Positions 26,146 to 33,664 of a DNA stretch of 64,000 nucleotides are shown here, piece after piece. Within the stretch, counting starts at the first letter, position 1. Every line of letters starts with the position of its first letter. The stretch is from positions 728,694 to 792,693 of the forward strand of contig NZ_BRZC01000007.1 in NCBI RefSeq assembly GCF_030268005.1, in the 5' to 3' direction. The notes beneath the pieces were generated by a model that worked only from the letters and a program-made list of their open reading frames with translations, was not told the DNA's origin and did not search any database. The translations under genes were made by a program, and so were the position numbers. The DNA comes from Microbacterium arabinogalactanolyticum. Its GTDB lineage: Bacteria; Actinomycetota; Actinomycetes; Actinomycetales; Microbacteriaceae.

Positions 26146-27542
26146 TCCCCACGCCTTCTCGCCGCGTCGCTGTCGCGCCGCGCCGAGCCTCCGGGCGCGG
26201 GGTCCCCGCGATGTTCCGCTCCTTCCGTTCGTTCAACTACCGCACGTGGTTCCTCGGTGCGATCGTCTCGAACATCGGCGGCTGGATGCAGTCGACGGCC
26301 CAGGACTGGGTGGTGCTCACGGAGCTGACCCACAACGACGCCGCGGCCATGGGCGCGACCATGGCCCTGCAGTTCGGCCCTCCGCTCGTACTGGTGGGAC
26401 TGACCGGGTGGGTCGCTGACCGGTTCGACCGGCGCAAGATCCTGCTGGCCACCCAGACGGCCCTGATGGTGCTGGCGATCGGGGTCGGTGTGCTGCTGCT
26501 GACCGGCATCCTGACCCTGCCGCTGATGCTGTGCTTCGCCGCGGCCTTCGGCGTGACCAACGCGTTCGACGCCCCCGCCCGTCAGGCGTTCGTGTCGGAC
26601 ATGGTCAGCGTCGAGGACACCTCGAACGCCGTCGCCCTGAACTCGGCGTCGTTCAACATGGCCCGCCTGATCGGCCCGGCCGTGGGCGGAATCGCGATCG
26701 TGGCGCTCGGATCCGGCTGGGTGTTCATCGCGAACGCGGTGACGTTCCTGGCGATGCTGATCGCGCTCCTCCTGATCCGCAGGGGCGAGCTGAACCCGCG
26801 GGTGAAGAGCGGACGGAAGGGCGGTGGGCTGGCTGCCGGGGTGCGGTACGTGCTCAGCCGGCCCGATCTGAAGGTCGTCTTCGTGATGGTCTTCCTGCTC
26901 GGCGCGTTCGGCATGAACTTCCCGATCTTCGCGTCGACCATGGCACTGGAGTTCGGGGAGGGCGCCGCGGGCTACGGCGTGCTCAGCTCGGTGCTCGCCA
27001 TCGGTTCGCTCGCGGGAGCATTGCTGGCGGCCCGACGCGACCGGGCCCGCGTGCGGGTGATCGTGCTGTCGGCAGCGGGCTTCGGCGCCGCCTCGCTGGT
27101 CTCGGCGACCATGCCCGTGTACTGGATGTACGGCGCCGTGCTGGTCTTCGTCGGTTTCTCGACGGTCACGATGCTCACCACCGCGAACGGATACGTGCAG
27201 ACGACGACGGATGCCGCGCTGCGCGGCCGCGTGCTGGCGCTGTACATGGCGGTGGTGATGGGCTCCACACCTATCGGCGCGCCGATCGCCGGCTGGGTCG
27301 CCGACACCTTCGGGCCGCGGATGGCCATCACCGTGGGCGGTGTCGCAGGTCTCTTCGCAAGTGCGATCGGCCTGGCCTGGATGCTCTGGTCGGGGCGGCT
27401 GCACCGCGCCGAGCGCACCCGGTTCCTGCTCACTCTCGACGAGACGCGGCCACTGCAGGTGGTCAGGGCGATGTCGACGTCGTTCGATGAGAAGTCCGCG
27501 GCGACCACGCCGATCCAGCTGCCGCGCAAGAACACGGAGTGA
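26142..27542 (+). CDS. MFS transporter, EntS-like exporter family
   Basis: 466-residue major facilitator of the MFS_3 type with about 12 membrane segments, opening at FRSFRSFNYRTWFLGAIVSN. LVGLTGWVADRFDRRKILLA is the conserved loop 2-3 motif, and FDAPARQAFVSDMVSVEDTS is characteristic of the enterobactin-exporter-like group. The first about 25 residues are basic and may be extra; Met25 is an alternative start. It is translationally coupled to the MarR gene and to a second pump gene, so it is probably an inducible exporter. Confidence 0.87.
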   Translation: MIPTPSRRVAVAPRRASGRGVPAMFRSFRSFNYRTWFLGAIVSNIGGWMQSTAQDWVVLTELTHNDAAAMGATMALQFGPPLVLVGLTGWVADRFDRRKILLATQTALMVLAIGVGVLLLTGILTLPLMLCFAAAFGVTNAFDAPARQAFVSDMVSVEDTSNAVALNSASFNMARLIGPAVGGIAIVALGSGWVFIANAVTFLAMLIALLLIRRGELNPRVKSGRKGGGLAAGVRYVLSRPDLKVVFVMVFLLGAFGMNFPIFASTMALEFGEGAAGYGVLSSVLAIGSLAGALLAARRDRARVRVIVLSAAGFGAASLVSATMPVYWMYGAVLVFVGFSTVTMLTTANGYVQTTTDAALRGRVLALYMAVVMGSTPIGAPIAGWVADTFGPRMAITVGGVAGLFASAIGLAWMLWSGRLHRAERTRFLLTLDETRPLQVVRAMSTSFDEKSAATTPIQLPRKNTE

Positions 27543-28732
27543 CCGTGCGGCAGCATCCGCGCTCGCTCATGCTGGCGCTCGGCGCACTGACCGCGTTCGG
27601 GCCGATCTCCCTCGACGTCTACCTGCCGTCGCTCCCCCAGCTCGGCGCCGAGTTCTCAGCATCCGAGTCGCTCAGCCAGCTGACGATGAGCGCCTGCATG
27701 ATCGGGCTCGCCCTCGGTCAGCTGCTGTGGGGGCCGATCAGCGACAGGTACGGCCGGCGGATGCCGCTGATCCTCGCGATCGCGGGGTTCACCGTGACCT
27801 CGGTGGCGTGCACCTTCGCGCCCTCGATCGAGGTGCTGATCGGCATCCGGGTGGTGCAGGGGCTGTGCGGGGCGGCCGGCATGGTCATCGCCCGGGCTGT
27901 CGTGCACGACCTGTTCTCGGGCGCCGACGCGGTGGCCGCGTTCTCGACGCTCGCGGCGGTGATGGGCGTGGCCCCCGTGCTCGCCCCGCTGGTCGGCGGC
28001 GTCGTCGCGTCGTTCTCCGGCTGGCGCGGTGTCTTCGTCGCACTCGCGGTGATCGGCCTGCTGCTGCTGGCCGTGGCGGCGTTCGCGGTGCCGGAGTCGC
28101 TGGATGCGGGTCACCGCACGACCGGGGGCCTGATGAACGACTTCCGCGGGATCGGCGCCGCGCTGCGGAACGGTCCGTTCCTCGTGGCGGCACTGACGCT
28201 CGGCGTCGCCTCGATCGCGCTGTTCACCTACCTGCAGCTGTCGCCGTTCGTGCTGCAGACCCAGTACGGGCTGAGCGCGCAGGGCTTCGCGGTGGTCTTC
28301 GCGGTGAACGCCGTCGGCATCACCGTGTCCGCCAACCTCAACCGCCGGCTGGCGCGCCGGGTACCGGGTGCACGGATCGTGCGCTGGTCGCTGTCGATCG
28401 GCGTCGCCGGCGCGCTCGCCCTGACGCTGGCGGGCGCGCTGGACTCGCCGCTGCCCTGGCTGCTGGTGCCGCTGTTCGTCGCGGTCAGCATGCAGGGCCT
28501 GAACAACCCGGCGCTGACCGCGATCGCGCTCGGACACATCCGGCACAGTGCGGGGTCGGCGTCCGCCGTGCTCGGCACGATCTCGATGCTGCTGGGCGCT
28601 TTCGCGCCGCCTCTGCTGTCGCTGTTCGGGGTCACCGCGACGACGCTCGGGGCGACCATGCTCGCCGCCTTCGCGGTGGCACTGGCGCTCGTGGTGTTCA
28701 CAGGGCGGCCACGAGATCTTACGGATTCGTGA
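27539..28732 (+). CDS. MFS transporter, Bcr/CflA family drug efflux
   Basis: 397-residue DHA1-type transporter. TAFGPISLDVYLPSLPQL at the N-terminus is the Bcr/CflA signature, followed by GQLLWGPISDRYGRRMPL and GAAGMVIARAVVHDLFSG. The GTG start overlaps the stop of the first pump by 4 bp. Two different MFS pumps behind one MarR repressor suggest a broad efflux operon. Sulfonamide or bicyclomycin-type substrates are known for the family, but the actual substrate is not readable. Confidence 0.88.
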   Translation: MTVRQHPRSLMLALGALTAFGPISLDVYLPSLPQLGAEFSASESLSQLTMSACMIGLALGQLLWGPISDRYGRRMPLILAIAGFTVTSVACTFAPSIEVLIGIRVVQGLCGAAGMVIARAVVHDLFSGADAVAAFSTLAAVMGVAPVLAPLVGGVVASFSGWRGVFVALAVIGLLLLAVAAFAVPESLDAGHRTTGGLMNDFRGIGAALRNGPFLVAALTLGVASIALFTYLQLSPFVLQTQYGLSAQGFAVVFAVNAVGITVSANLNRRLARRVPGARIVRWSLSIGVAGALALTLAGALDSPLPWLLVPLFVAVSMQGLNNPALTAIALGHIRHSAGSASAVLGTISMLLGAFAPPLLSLFGVTATTLGATMLAAFAVALALVVFTGRPRDLTDS

Positions 28733-28737
28733 GATCT
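28714..28737. promoter_or_regulatory. Inverted repeat at the end of the pump gene
   Basis: AGATCTTACG (28714-28723) and CGTGAGATCT (28728-28737) with one mismatch and a 4-nt spacer, overlapping the MFS stop. It could be a small terminator or an operator for the molybdoenzyme promoter just downstream. Confidence 0.45.
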
Positions 28738-28761
28738 GGCCGCGGGAGCTGTCTGCGCTCT

Positions 28762-28767
28762 TAACCT
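28762..28767 (+). promoter_or_regulatory. -10 box, leaderless start of the molybdoenzyme gene
   Basis: TAACCT, then 6 nt, then the ATG at 28774. Confidence 0.5.
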
Positions 28768-28773
28768 GAGAGC

Positions 28774-30297
28774 ATGAGCGGCTCTCGAGGATGGCGCGCG
28801 GCCGCGGCGGGGATCGCTGCGGTGGTTCTCGGCGCGGGGGCGGGCGAGCTGGTCGCGACGTTCGCCGCACCGGCATCCAGCCCGTTCGCGGTTGTCGGCG
28901 GCGCCCTGATCGACCTCGCTCCGGCCTGGGCGAAGGACACCGCGATCGCGTGGTTCGGCACATCCGACAAGGCGGCCCTGCTGGTCGGTATCGCCGTCGT
29001 GCTGCTGGTCGTCGCGGGGCTCGCCGGACTCGCCGAGGCGCGGTGGCGGCACTCCGGCGTGACCGCGTTCGCGGCGCTCGGCATCGGCGCCGGCATCCTC
29101 GGGCTGACCCGACCGGAGGCCGGGATGCTGGCGTGGCTTCCGTCCGTGCTCGCCGGCGCGGTCGCGGCCTTTGCACTGCGGATGCTGCTCCGCCGTGCGG
29201 ACGATGCCGGGGCTGAAGGTGAAGCGCAGCCGTCACGTCGAGCGTTCCTCACCTGGACGATCGGCACGGCCGCCGTGGGCGTGGCGATGGCTGTCGTCGG
29301 CGGGCTGGGGCGGGCGGGCTCCACGGTCGTGACGACGGTGCGCGAGGCGCTCAAGCTGCCGAAGCCGGCGGTTCCGGCGCCGGCGATCCCGGCATCCGCG
29401 TCGCTCGACGTCCCCGGGCTCACCCCGGTGATCACACCGAACGCGGACTTCTACCGCATCGACACGGCGCTCGTGGTGCCGTCGGTCGACCCGTCGAGCT
29501 GGAAGCTGCGTATCCACGGCATGGTCGCGCAGGAGGTGACGCTCACGTGGGACGAATTGCTCGCTTTGCCCCTGGTCGAGAGCGTCGCGACCCTGTCCTG
29601 CGTGTCGAACGAGGTCGGCGGGAACCTGATCGGCAACGCGGTCTGGCTGGGCTATCCGATCCGCGAGCTGCTGAAGCGCGCGGCTCCCGACGCGGATGCC
29701 GACATGGTGCTCTCCACGTCGGTCGACGGCTTCACAGCCGGAACGCCCCTCGAGGCGCTCACGGACGAGCGCGCCGCGCTGCTCGCGATCGGGATGAACG
29801 GGCAGCCGCTCCCCCTCGAGCACGGCTTCCCGGTGCGGATGGTCGTGCCAGGCCTGTACGGGTACGTGTCCGCGACGAAGTGGGTGACCGATCTCGAGGT
29901 GACCCGGTTCGACAGGGCGAGGGCGTACTGGACCGACCGCGGATGGTCGGAGAAGGGCCCGATCAAGCTGGAGTCCCGCATCGACGTGCCCCGTGAGGGG
30001 CGTACGTTGTCCGCTGGCGACTCCGTGATCGCCGGAGTCGCCTGGCAGCCGGGCACCGGGGTCTCCGGCGTCGAGGTGCAGGTGGACGACGGCGACTGGC
30101 AGCCGGCCGAACTCGCGACCGCGATCTCCGACGACACCTGGGTGCAGTGGCGGCTCCCGTGGCGCGCGAAGGCCGGCGAGCACAGCATCCGCTGCCGGGC
30201 GATCGCCGGCGACGGCACGGTGCAGACCGACACGATCGCGCCCCCTGCGCCGGACGGCGCGAGCGGATGGCACACGATCGGCGTCAGCGTCTCCTGA
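28774..30297 (+). CDS. Membrane-anchored molybdopterin-dependent oxidoreductase (sulfite oxidase fold)
   Basis: 507-residue protein. About four or five hydrophobic segments occupy residues 1-190. They are followed by the molybdopterin domain (PGLTPVITPNADFYRIDTAL), with the Mo-ligand Cys in VATLSCVSNEVGGNLIGN, then TPLEALTDERAALLAIGMNG and YGYVSATKWVTDLEVTRFD. The C-terminal domain is the Ig-like dimerisation fold of sulfite oxidases. The catalytic domain is expected on the outer face of the membrane. No partner heme subunit lies adjacent, so the electron acceptor is unknown. Confidence 0.87.
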   Translation: MSGSRGWRAAAAGIAAVVLGAGAGELVATFAAPASSPFAVVGGALIDLAPAWAKDTAIAWFGTSDKAALLVGIAVVLLVVAGLAGLAEARWRHSGVTAFAALGIGAGILGLTRPEAGMLAWLPSVLAGAVAAFALRMLLRRADDAGAEGEAQPSRRAFLTWTIGTAAVGVAMAVVGGLGRAGSTVVTTVREALKLPKPAVPAPAIPASASLDVPGLTPVITPNADFYRIDTALVVPSVDPSSWKLRIHGMVAQEVTLTWDELLALPLVESVATLSCVSNEVGGNLIGNAVWLGYPIRELLKRAAPDADADMVLSTSVDGFTAGTPLEALTDERAALLAIGMNGQPLPLEHGFPVRMVVPGLYGYVSATKWVTDLEVTRFDRARAYWTDRGWSEKGPIKLESRIDVPREGRTLSAGDSVIAGVAWQPGTGVSGVEVQVDDGDWQPAELATAISDDTWVQWRLPWRAKAGEHSIRCRAIAGDGTVQTDTIAPPAPDGASGWHTIGVSVS

Positions 30298-30348
30298 TCG
30301 ATCGGCGACGGCCGCGTGAGGGTTCCGTGAGGATCGCACTTCACGCTA

Positions 30349-30364
30349 TTCACGAATTCGTGAA
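30349..30364. promoter_or_regulatory. Perfect 16-bp palindromic operator upstream of the ABC exporter operon
   Basis: TTCACGAATTCGTGAA, with an extra TTCACG half-site at 30340-30345, lies 21 bp before the ABC gene ATG and just upstream of TACGGT (30372-30377), the probable -10 box. Binding here would occlude the -35 region. The regulator encoded third in the operon is the likely ligand. Confidence 0.7.
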
Positions 30365-30385
30365 ATGGGTGTACGGTCGCCTCTC

Positions 30386-31372
30386 ATGAACACCATCATC
30401 AGCACGCGCGGTCTGACCAAGACCTACGGTCGCGTGCACGCCCTCGACGGACTCGACCTCGAGGTGGAAGCCGGCCAGGTGCACGGCTTCCTCGGCCCGA
30501 ACGGCGCGGGAAAGTCCACCACCATCCGCATCCTGCTGGGGCTCGCCCGCAAGTCGGGCGGCACGGCATCCGTCTTCGGCCTCGAGCCCTGGGGCGACGC
30601 CGTGCAGATCCATCGTCGCGTCGCGTACGTGCCCGGCGACGTCAGCGTCTGGCCGAACCTCTCCGGCGGGGAGGCGATCGACTTCCTCGCCCGCCTGCGC
30701 GGGGCGAAGACCAAGGATGCCGCGTACCGCGCCGAGCGGGAACGCCTGATGACCGCATTCCAGTTCGACCCGCGCAAGAAGGGGCGCGCCTACTCGAAGG
30801 GCAACCGCCAGAAGGTCGCCCTCATCGCCGCGTTCGCCGTGCCGGCCGACCTGTACATCCTCGACGAGCCGACCAGCGGCCTGGACCCGCTCATGGAGGT
30901 CGTGTTCCGCGATGAGGTGCAGCGCCTGCGCCGCACCGGCGCCACTGTGCTGCTCTCCAGCCACATCCTCTCCGAGGTGGAGCTGCTCTGCGACCGGGTG
31001 TCGATCATCCGTGAGGGAAAGATCGTCGAGTCGGGCACGCTCTCCGAGCTGCGCCACCTCACGCGCACCGAGGTGTCGTTCGAGGCCGCATCCGCCGACG
31101 CCCTCGCCGGCATCCCCGAGGCGCACGACGGCACCGTCGAAGAGGGCCGCGCGCGGTTCACCGTCGACAGCGACGCGATCCCTTCCGTGCTCCCGGTGCT
31201 CGCCCAGCGCGCTGTCACCGGCCTGCGGATCGAGCCGCCCTCCCTCGAGGAGCTGTTCCTGCGGCACTACGGCGACGACCTCGCCGCCCTGCGCGCCGCT
31301 GAGGAGGACTCTTCGGATGCAGGTGCCGGCACCCGCGCCTCACGGCGGGCGGCCGCGAAGGGGACGCGCTGA
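30386..31372 (+). CDS. ABC transporter ATP-binding protein
   Basis: 328-residue ABC ATPase. Walker A is FLGPNGAGKSTTIR (about residues 36-49) and Walker B is LYILDEPTSGLDP, with a C-terminal extension typical of DrrA-type drug exporters. The usual signature LSGGQ is replaced by YSKGNRQKV, a known variant. The start at 30386 is taken at the family's N-terminus, with the -10 box 8 nt upstream. The stop overlaps the permease ATG (TGATG). It powers export by the next gene's product. Confidence 0.92.
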   Translation: MNTIISTRGLTKTYGRVHALDGLDLEVEAGQVHGFLGPNGAGKSTTIRILLGLARKSGGTASVFGLEPWGDAVQIHRRVAYVPGDVSVWPNLSGGEAIDFLARLRGAKTKDAAYRAERERLMTAFQFDPRKKGRAYSKGNRQKVALIAAFAVPADLYILDEPTSGLDPLMEVVFRDEVQRLRRTGATVLLSSHILSEVELLCDRVSIIREGKIVESGTLSELRHLTRTEVSFEAASADALAGIPEAHDGTVEEGRARFTVDSDAIPSVLPVLAQRAVTGLRIEPPSLEELFLRHYGDDLAALRAAEEDSSDAGAGTRASRRAAAKGTR

Positions 31373-32985
31373 TGTTCCGCTCGCTTCTCCGTCAGCGACT
31401 GCGCCGTGACTGGCTGCAGCTGCTGCTCTGGATCCTCGCGACAGTGCTGATGGCGTACTCGGGCTTCGCCGGCGTCGCCCAGTCGTACGCCACGCACAAG
31501 GACCGCGTCGAGGTGCTCGCCGCCGTCATGGCGAACCCGGTGATCATGATGTTCCGCGGGCTTCCGTCCGGGGCATCCGAGGGGCAGTTCCTGTCCTTCG
31601 AGATCCTCCCCTGGCTCACCATGCTCGCCGCCCTGATGAGCACCTTCCTCGCTGTCCGCCACACCCGCGGCGATGAGGAGGCGGGTCGCACCGAACTGCT
31701 CGCCGCCACCCCCGCGGGCCGGGCGCTGCCGACCGTCGCCACGATCGTCCACGGCGTGGCCGCGAACGTCGTGCTCGGCGTGCTGGTCGCGCTCGCACTG
31801 GCCGGCTCGAAGCTGCCCGCCGCAGGCTCCTGGCTGACGGGTGCGGTGTCGGCCACGACGGGCATCGCGTTCCTCGGCATCGGCCTCATCGCCGCGCAGC
31901 TCATGCGCACCTCGCGCGGCGCGAACTCCCTCACGGTCTGGATCCTGGTCGGAACCTTCCTGATCAACGGGATCGGCAACGTCGCAGGCACGCCGAGCGA
32001 CGACCTCACCCGCATCTCGAGTTCGGGACTCGTCTGGCTCTCGCCCTTCGGATGGGCCGAGCAGGCCCGCCCCTTCGACACCGACGATGCGTGGCCCGCC
32101 CTGCTCGGGCTCGGCTTCGGACTCGTGCTCGCCGTCGGATCGGTGGCGCTGCAGTCCCTGCGCGACATCGGCGAGGGCTTCATCCCCGCCCGCCCCGGCC
32201 GCGTCTTCGCCCGACCCGCTCTGTCCAGCCCGCATGCGCTGGTCTGGCGGCTCACGAACGGCGCGATCATCGGCTGGGCCGTAGGCGGTGCGCTCACGGG
32301 CGTCCTCGCGACGAAGCTCTCCGGCCTGGCCGGGCAGATCTCCGGCCAGAATCCCGCGGTGCAGCAGATCCTCGACAAGATCGGCAAGGCCGGCAACCTT
32401 GAGGAGACCGTGGTCTCGGTGTTCTTCACGATGATGGGCATCCTGGCCGCGTGCGCCGCCGTGCAGATCCTCGCCCGCGCGCGACAGGAGGAGGCGCACG
32501 GCACCGCCGAGATCGTGCTGGCGCAGCCCGTGGGTCGCGTGCGCTGGCTGCTGGACTACCTGCTCGTGGCGACGATCGCGATCGCGATCATCGTCGCCGC
32601 GACCATGCTCGCCGCATTCGCCGGCCTCGCCGGGAACGAGGATGCCTCGGCGCTGGCGAAGGTCGTGACCGTCGTCGGGCTCGGCCAGGGCCTCGCCGCG
32701 TGCGTGTTCACGGCGCTCACGGCCCTGGTGTTCGTGCTGCTCCCCCGCGGCACGATCGCCATCGCCTGGGCGCTCGTGATGCTGGCGACGGTCTTCGGCC
32801 TGTTCGGACCGCTGTTCGGGCTGCCCGAATGGACGACGCGCTTCTCGCCGTTCGCCGTGACGCCGATCATCTCCGACGGGACCACCGACCTGCGCGGCAT
32901 GTGGTGGCTGGTGATCATCGTCGCGGTCGTGGCCACGGCATCCCTCAGTCTCATGCGCCGGCGCGAGCTGCGCCCCGCAGCGTGA
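31372..32985 (+). CDS. ABC-2 type permease, polyketide-antibiotic exporter-like
   Basis: 537-residue membrane protein with about 12 hydrophobic segments in two halves, as in the single-gene exporter permeases annotated as polyketide antibiotic transporters. It opens with FRSLLRQRLRRDWLQLLLWI, and ARQEEAHGTAEIVLAQPVGR and RHTRGDEEAGRTELLAATPA are the paired cytoplasmic motifs of the two halves. It forms a transporter with the upstream ATPase. No biosynthetic gene cluster is visible, so a self-defence or lipid-export role is as plausible as antibiotic export. Confidence 0.87.
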   Translation: MFRSLLRQRLRRDWLQLLLWILATVLMAYSGFAGVAQSYATHKDRVEVLAAVMANPVIMMFRGLPSGASEGQFLSFEILPWLTMLAALMSTFLAVRHTRGDEEAGRTELLAATPAGRALPTVATIVHGVAANVVLGVLVALALAGSKLPAAGSWLTGAVSATTGIAFLGIGLIAAQLMRTSRGANSLTVWILVGTFLINGIGNVAGTPSDDLTRISSSGLVWLSPFGWAEQARPFDTDDAWPALLGLGFGLVLAVGSVALQSLRDIGEGFIPARPGRVFARPALSSPHALVWRLTNGAIIGWAVGGALTGVLATKLSGLAGQISGQNPAVQQILDKIGKAGNLEETVVSVFFTMMGILAACAAVQILARARQEEAHGTAEIVLAQPVGRVRWLLDYLLVATIAIAIIVAATMLAAFAGLAGNEDASALAKVVTVVGLGQGLAACVFTALTALVFVLLPRGTIAIAWALVMLATVFGLFGPLFGLPEWTTRFSPFAVTPIISDGTTDLRGMWWLVIIVAVVATASLSLMRRRELRPAA

Positions 32986-33053
32986 CCGCTGCGCCGATGG
33001 CCGACCGCCCGCCGACCGGCCGGCCACCGGCATCCGGATGAAAGGATGAACGC

Positions 33054-33536
33054 ATGAGCGAGGACGTGACGCACGCGGGCGTGGATGCCGCCGAGAGCGC
33101 GGCCGCCGCGATCACCGCGGTCGGCTTCCCGCGGATGCCCGCGCGCGTCATGATGGCGCTGATCGCCGCCCCCTCCGAGGGGTACACGGCATCCGAGCTC
33201 GGCGACCGGCTGGGCGTCAGCGCCGCCGCGGTCTCGGGTGCCGTGCGCTACCTGCAGACGCTGCATGTGATCCGCAAGGTCTCGCGTCCTGACCAGCGCC
33301 TGGCGCGTTACGAGATCATCCCCGACACCTGGTACGTGATGATGTCGAACAACTCCCCCGTCTACAACCGGCTCGCCGCCTACATCGACGAGATCGGCGC
33401 GGCGCACGCCGAGGACCACGCGGCCCGCCTGCGCGCCGAGGAGATGGCCGAGTTCTTCCGGTTCATGTCCCTGCGGATGCCTCAGCTCGTCGACGAGTGG
33501 GAGACGCTGCGCGCCGAGCGCCGGCTGCAGGGCTGA
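33054..33536 (+). CDS. GbsR/MarR-type winged-helix regulator
   Basis: 160-residue regulator with AAPSEGYTASELGDRLGVSA then VSGAVRYLQTLHVIRKVSRP as HTH and wing (about residues 40-80) and a C-terminal dimerisation helix. It follows the exporter genes by 68 bp and probably represses the operon through the 16-bp palindrome at 30349-30364. A betaine carrier gene follows; GbsR proteins of Bacillus respond to choline, so a link is conceivable but not shown. Its last 17 codons are duplicated downstream. Confidence 0.83.
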   Translation: MSEDVTHAGVDAAESAAAAITAVGFPRMPARVMMALIAAPSEGYTASELGDRLGVSAAAVSGAVRYLQTLHVIRKVSRPDQRLARYEIIPDTWYVMMSNNSPVYNRLAAYIDEIGAAHAEDHAARLRAEEMAEFFRFMSLRMPQLVDEWETLRAERRLQG

Positions 33537-33566
33537 GAGCACCGGCCCGGCGTGCGCGCTCGGGAA

Positions 33567-33622
33567 CTCGTCGACGAGTGGGAGACGCTGCGCGCCGAGC
33601 GCCGCCTGCAGAGCTGAGAGCA
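33567..33622 (+). repeat. Duplicated 3' end of the upstream regulator gene
   Basis: 56 bp that copy 33486-33541 with two mismatches, at a period of 81 bp (27 codons), in the same reading frame. The copy again encodes the sequence ELVDEWETLRAERRLQ minus its first residue and a stop. It lies in the noncoding spacer and is a vestige of a local tandem duplication. Confidence 0.85.
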
Positions 33623-33651
33623 ACCCCCTGTCCCCTCGGGCATGTGCTGTA

Positions 33652-33657
33652 TACCGT
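33652..33657 (+). promoter_or_regulatory. -10 box, leaderless start of the BCCT gene
   Basis: TACCGT followed by 7 nt and the ATG at 33665; an overlapping TATACC lies 2 bp earlier. A GGAGGG stretch is present but too close to the start to act as a ribosome-binding site. Confidence 0.45.
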
Positions 33658-33664
33658 GGAGGGC

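Noticed and set aside
30386..32985. ABC exporter as part of an antibiotic biosynthetic cluster
   Set aside because: No polyketide, peptide or tailoring enzyme genes occur around it; the name reflects family annotation only.
33497..33664. Longer N-terminus of the betaine carrier starting at 33497
   Set aside because: It would translate the duplicated regulator tail; the -10 box and transporter homology favour 33665.
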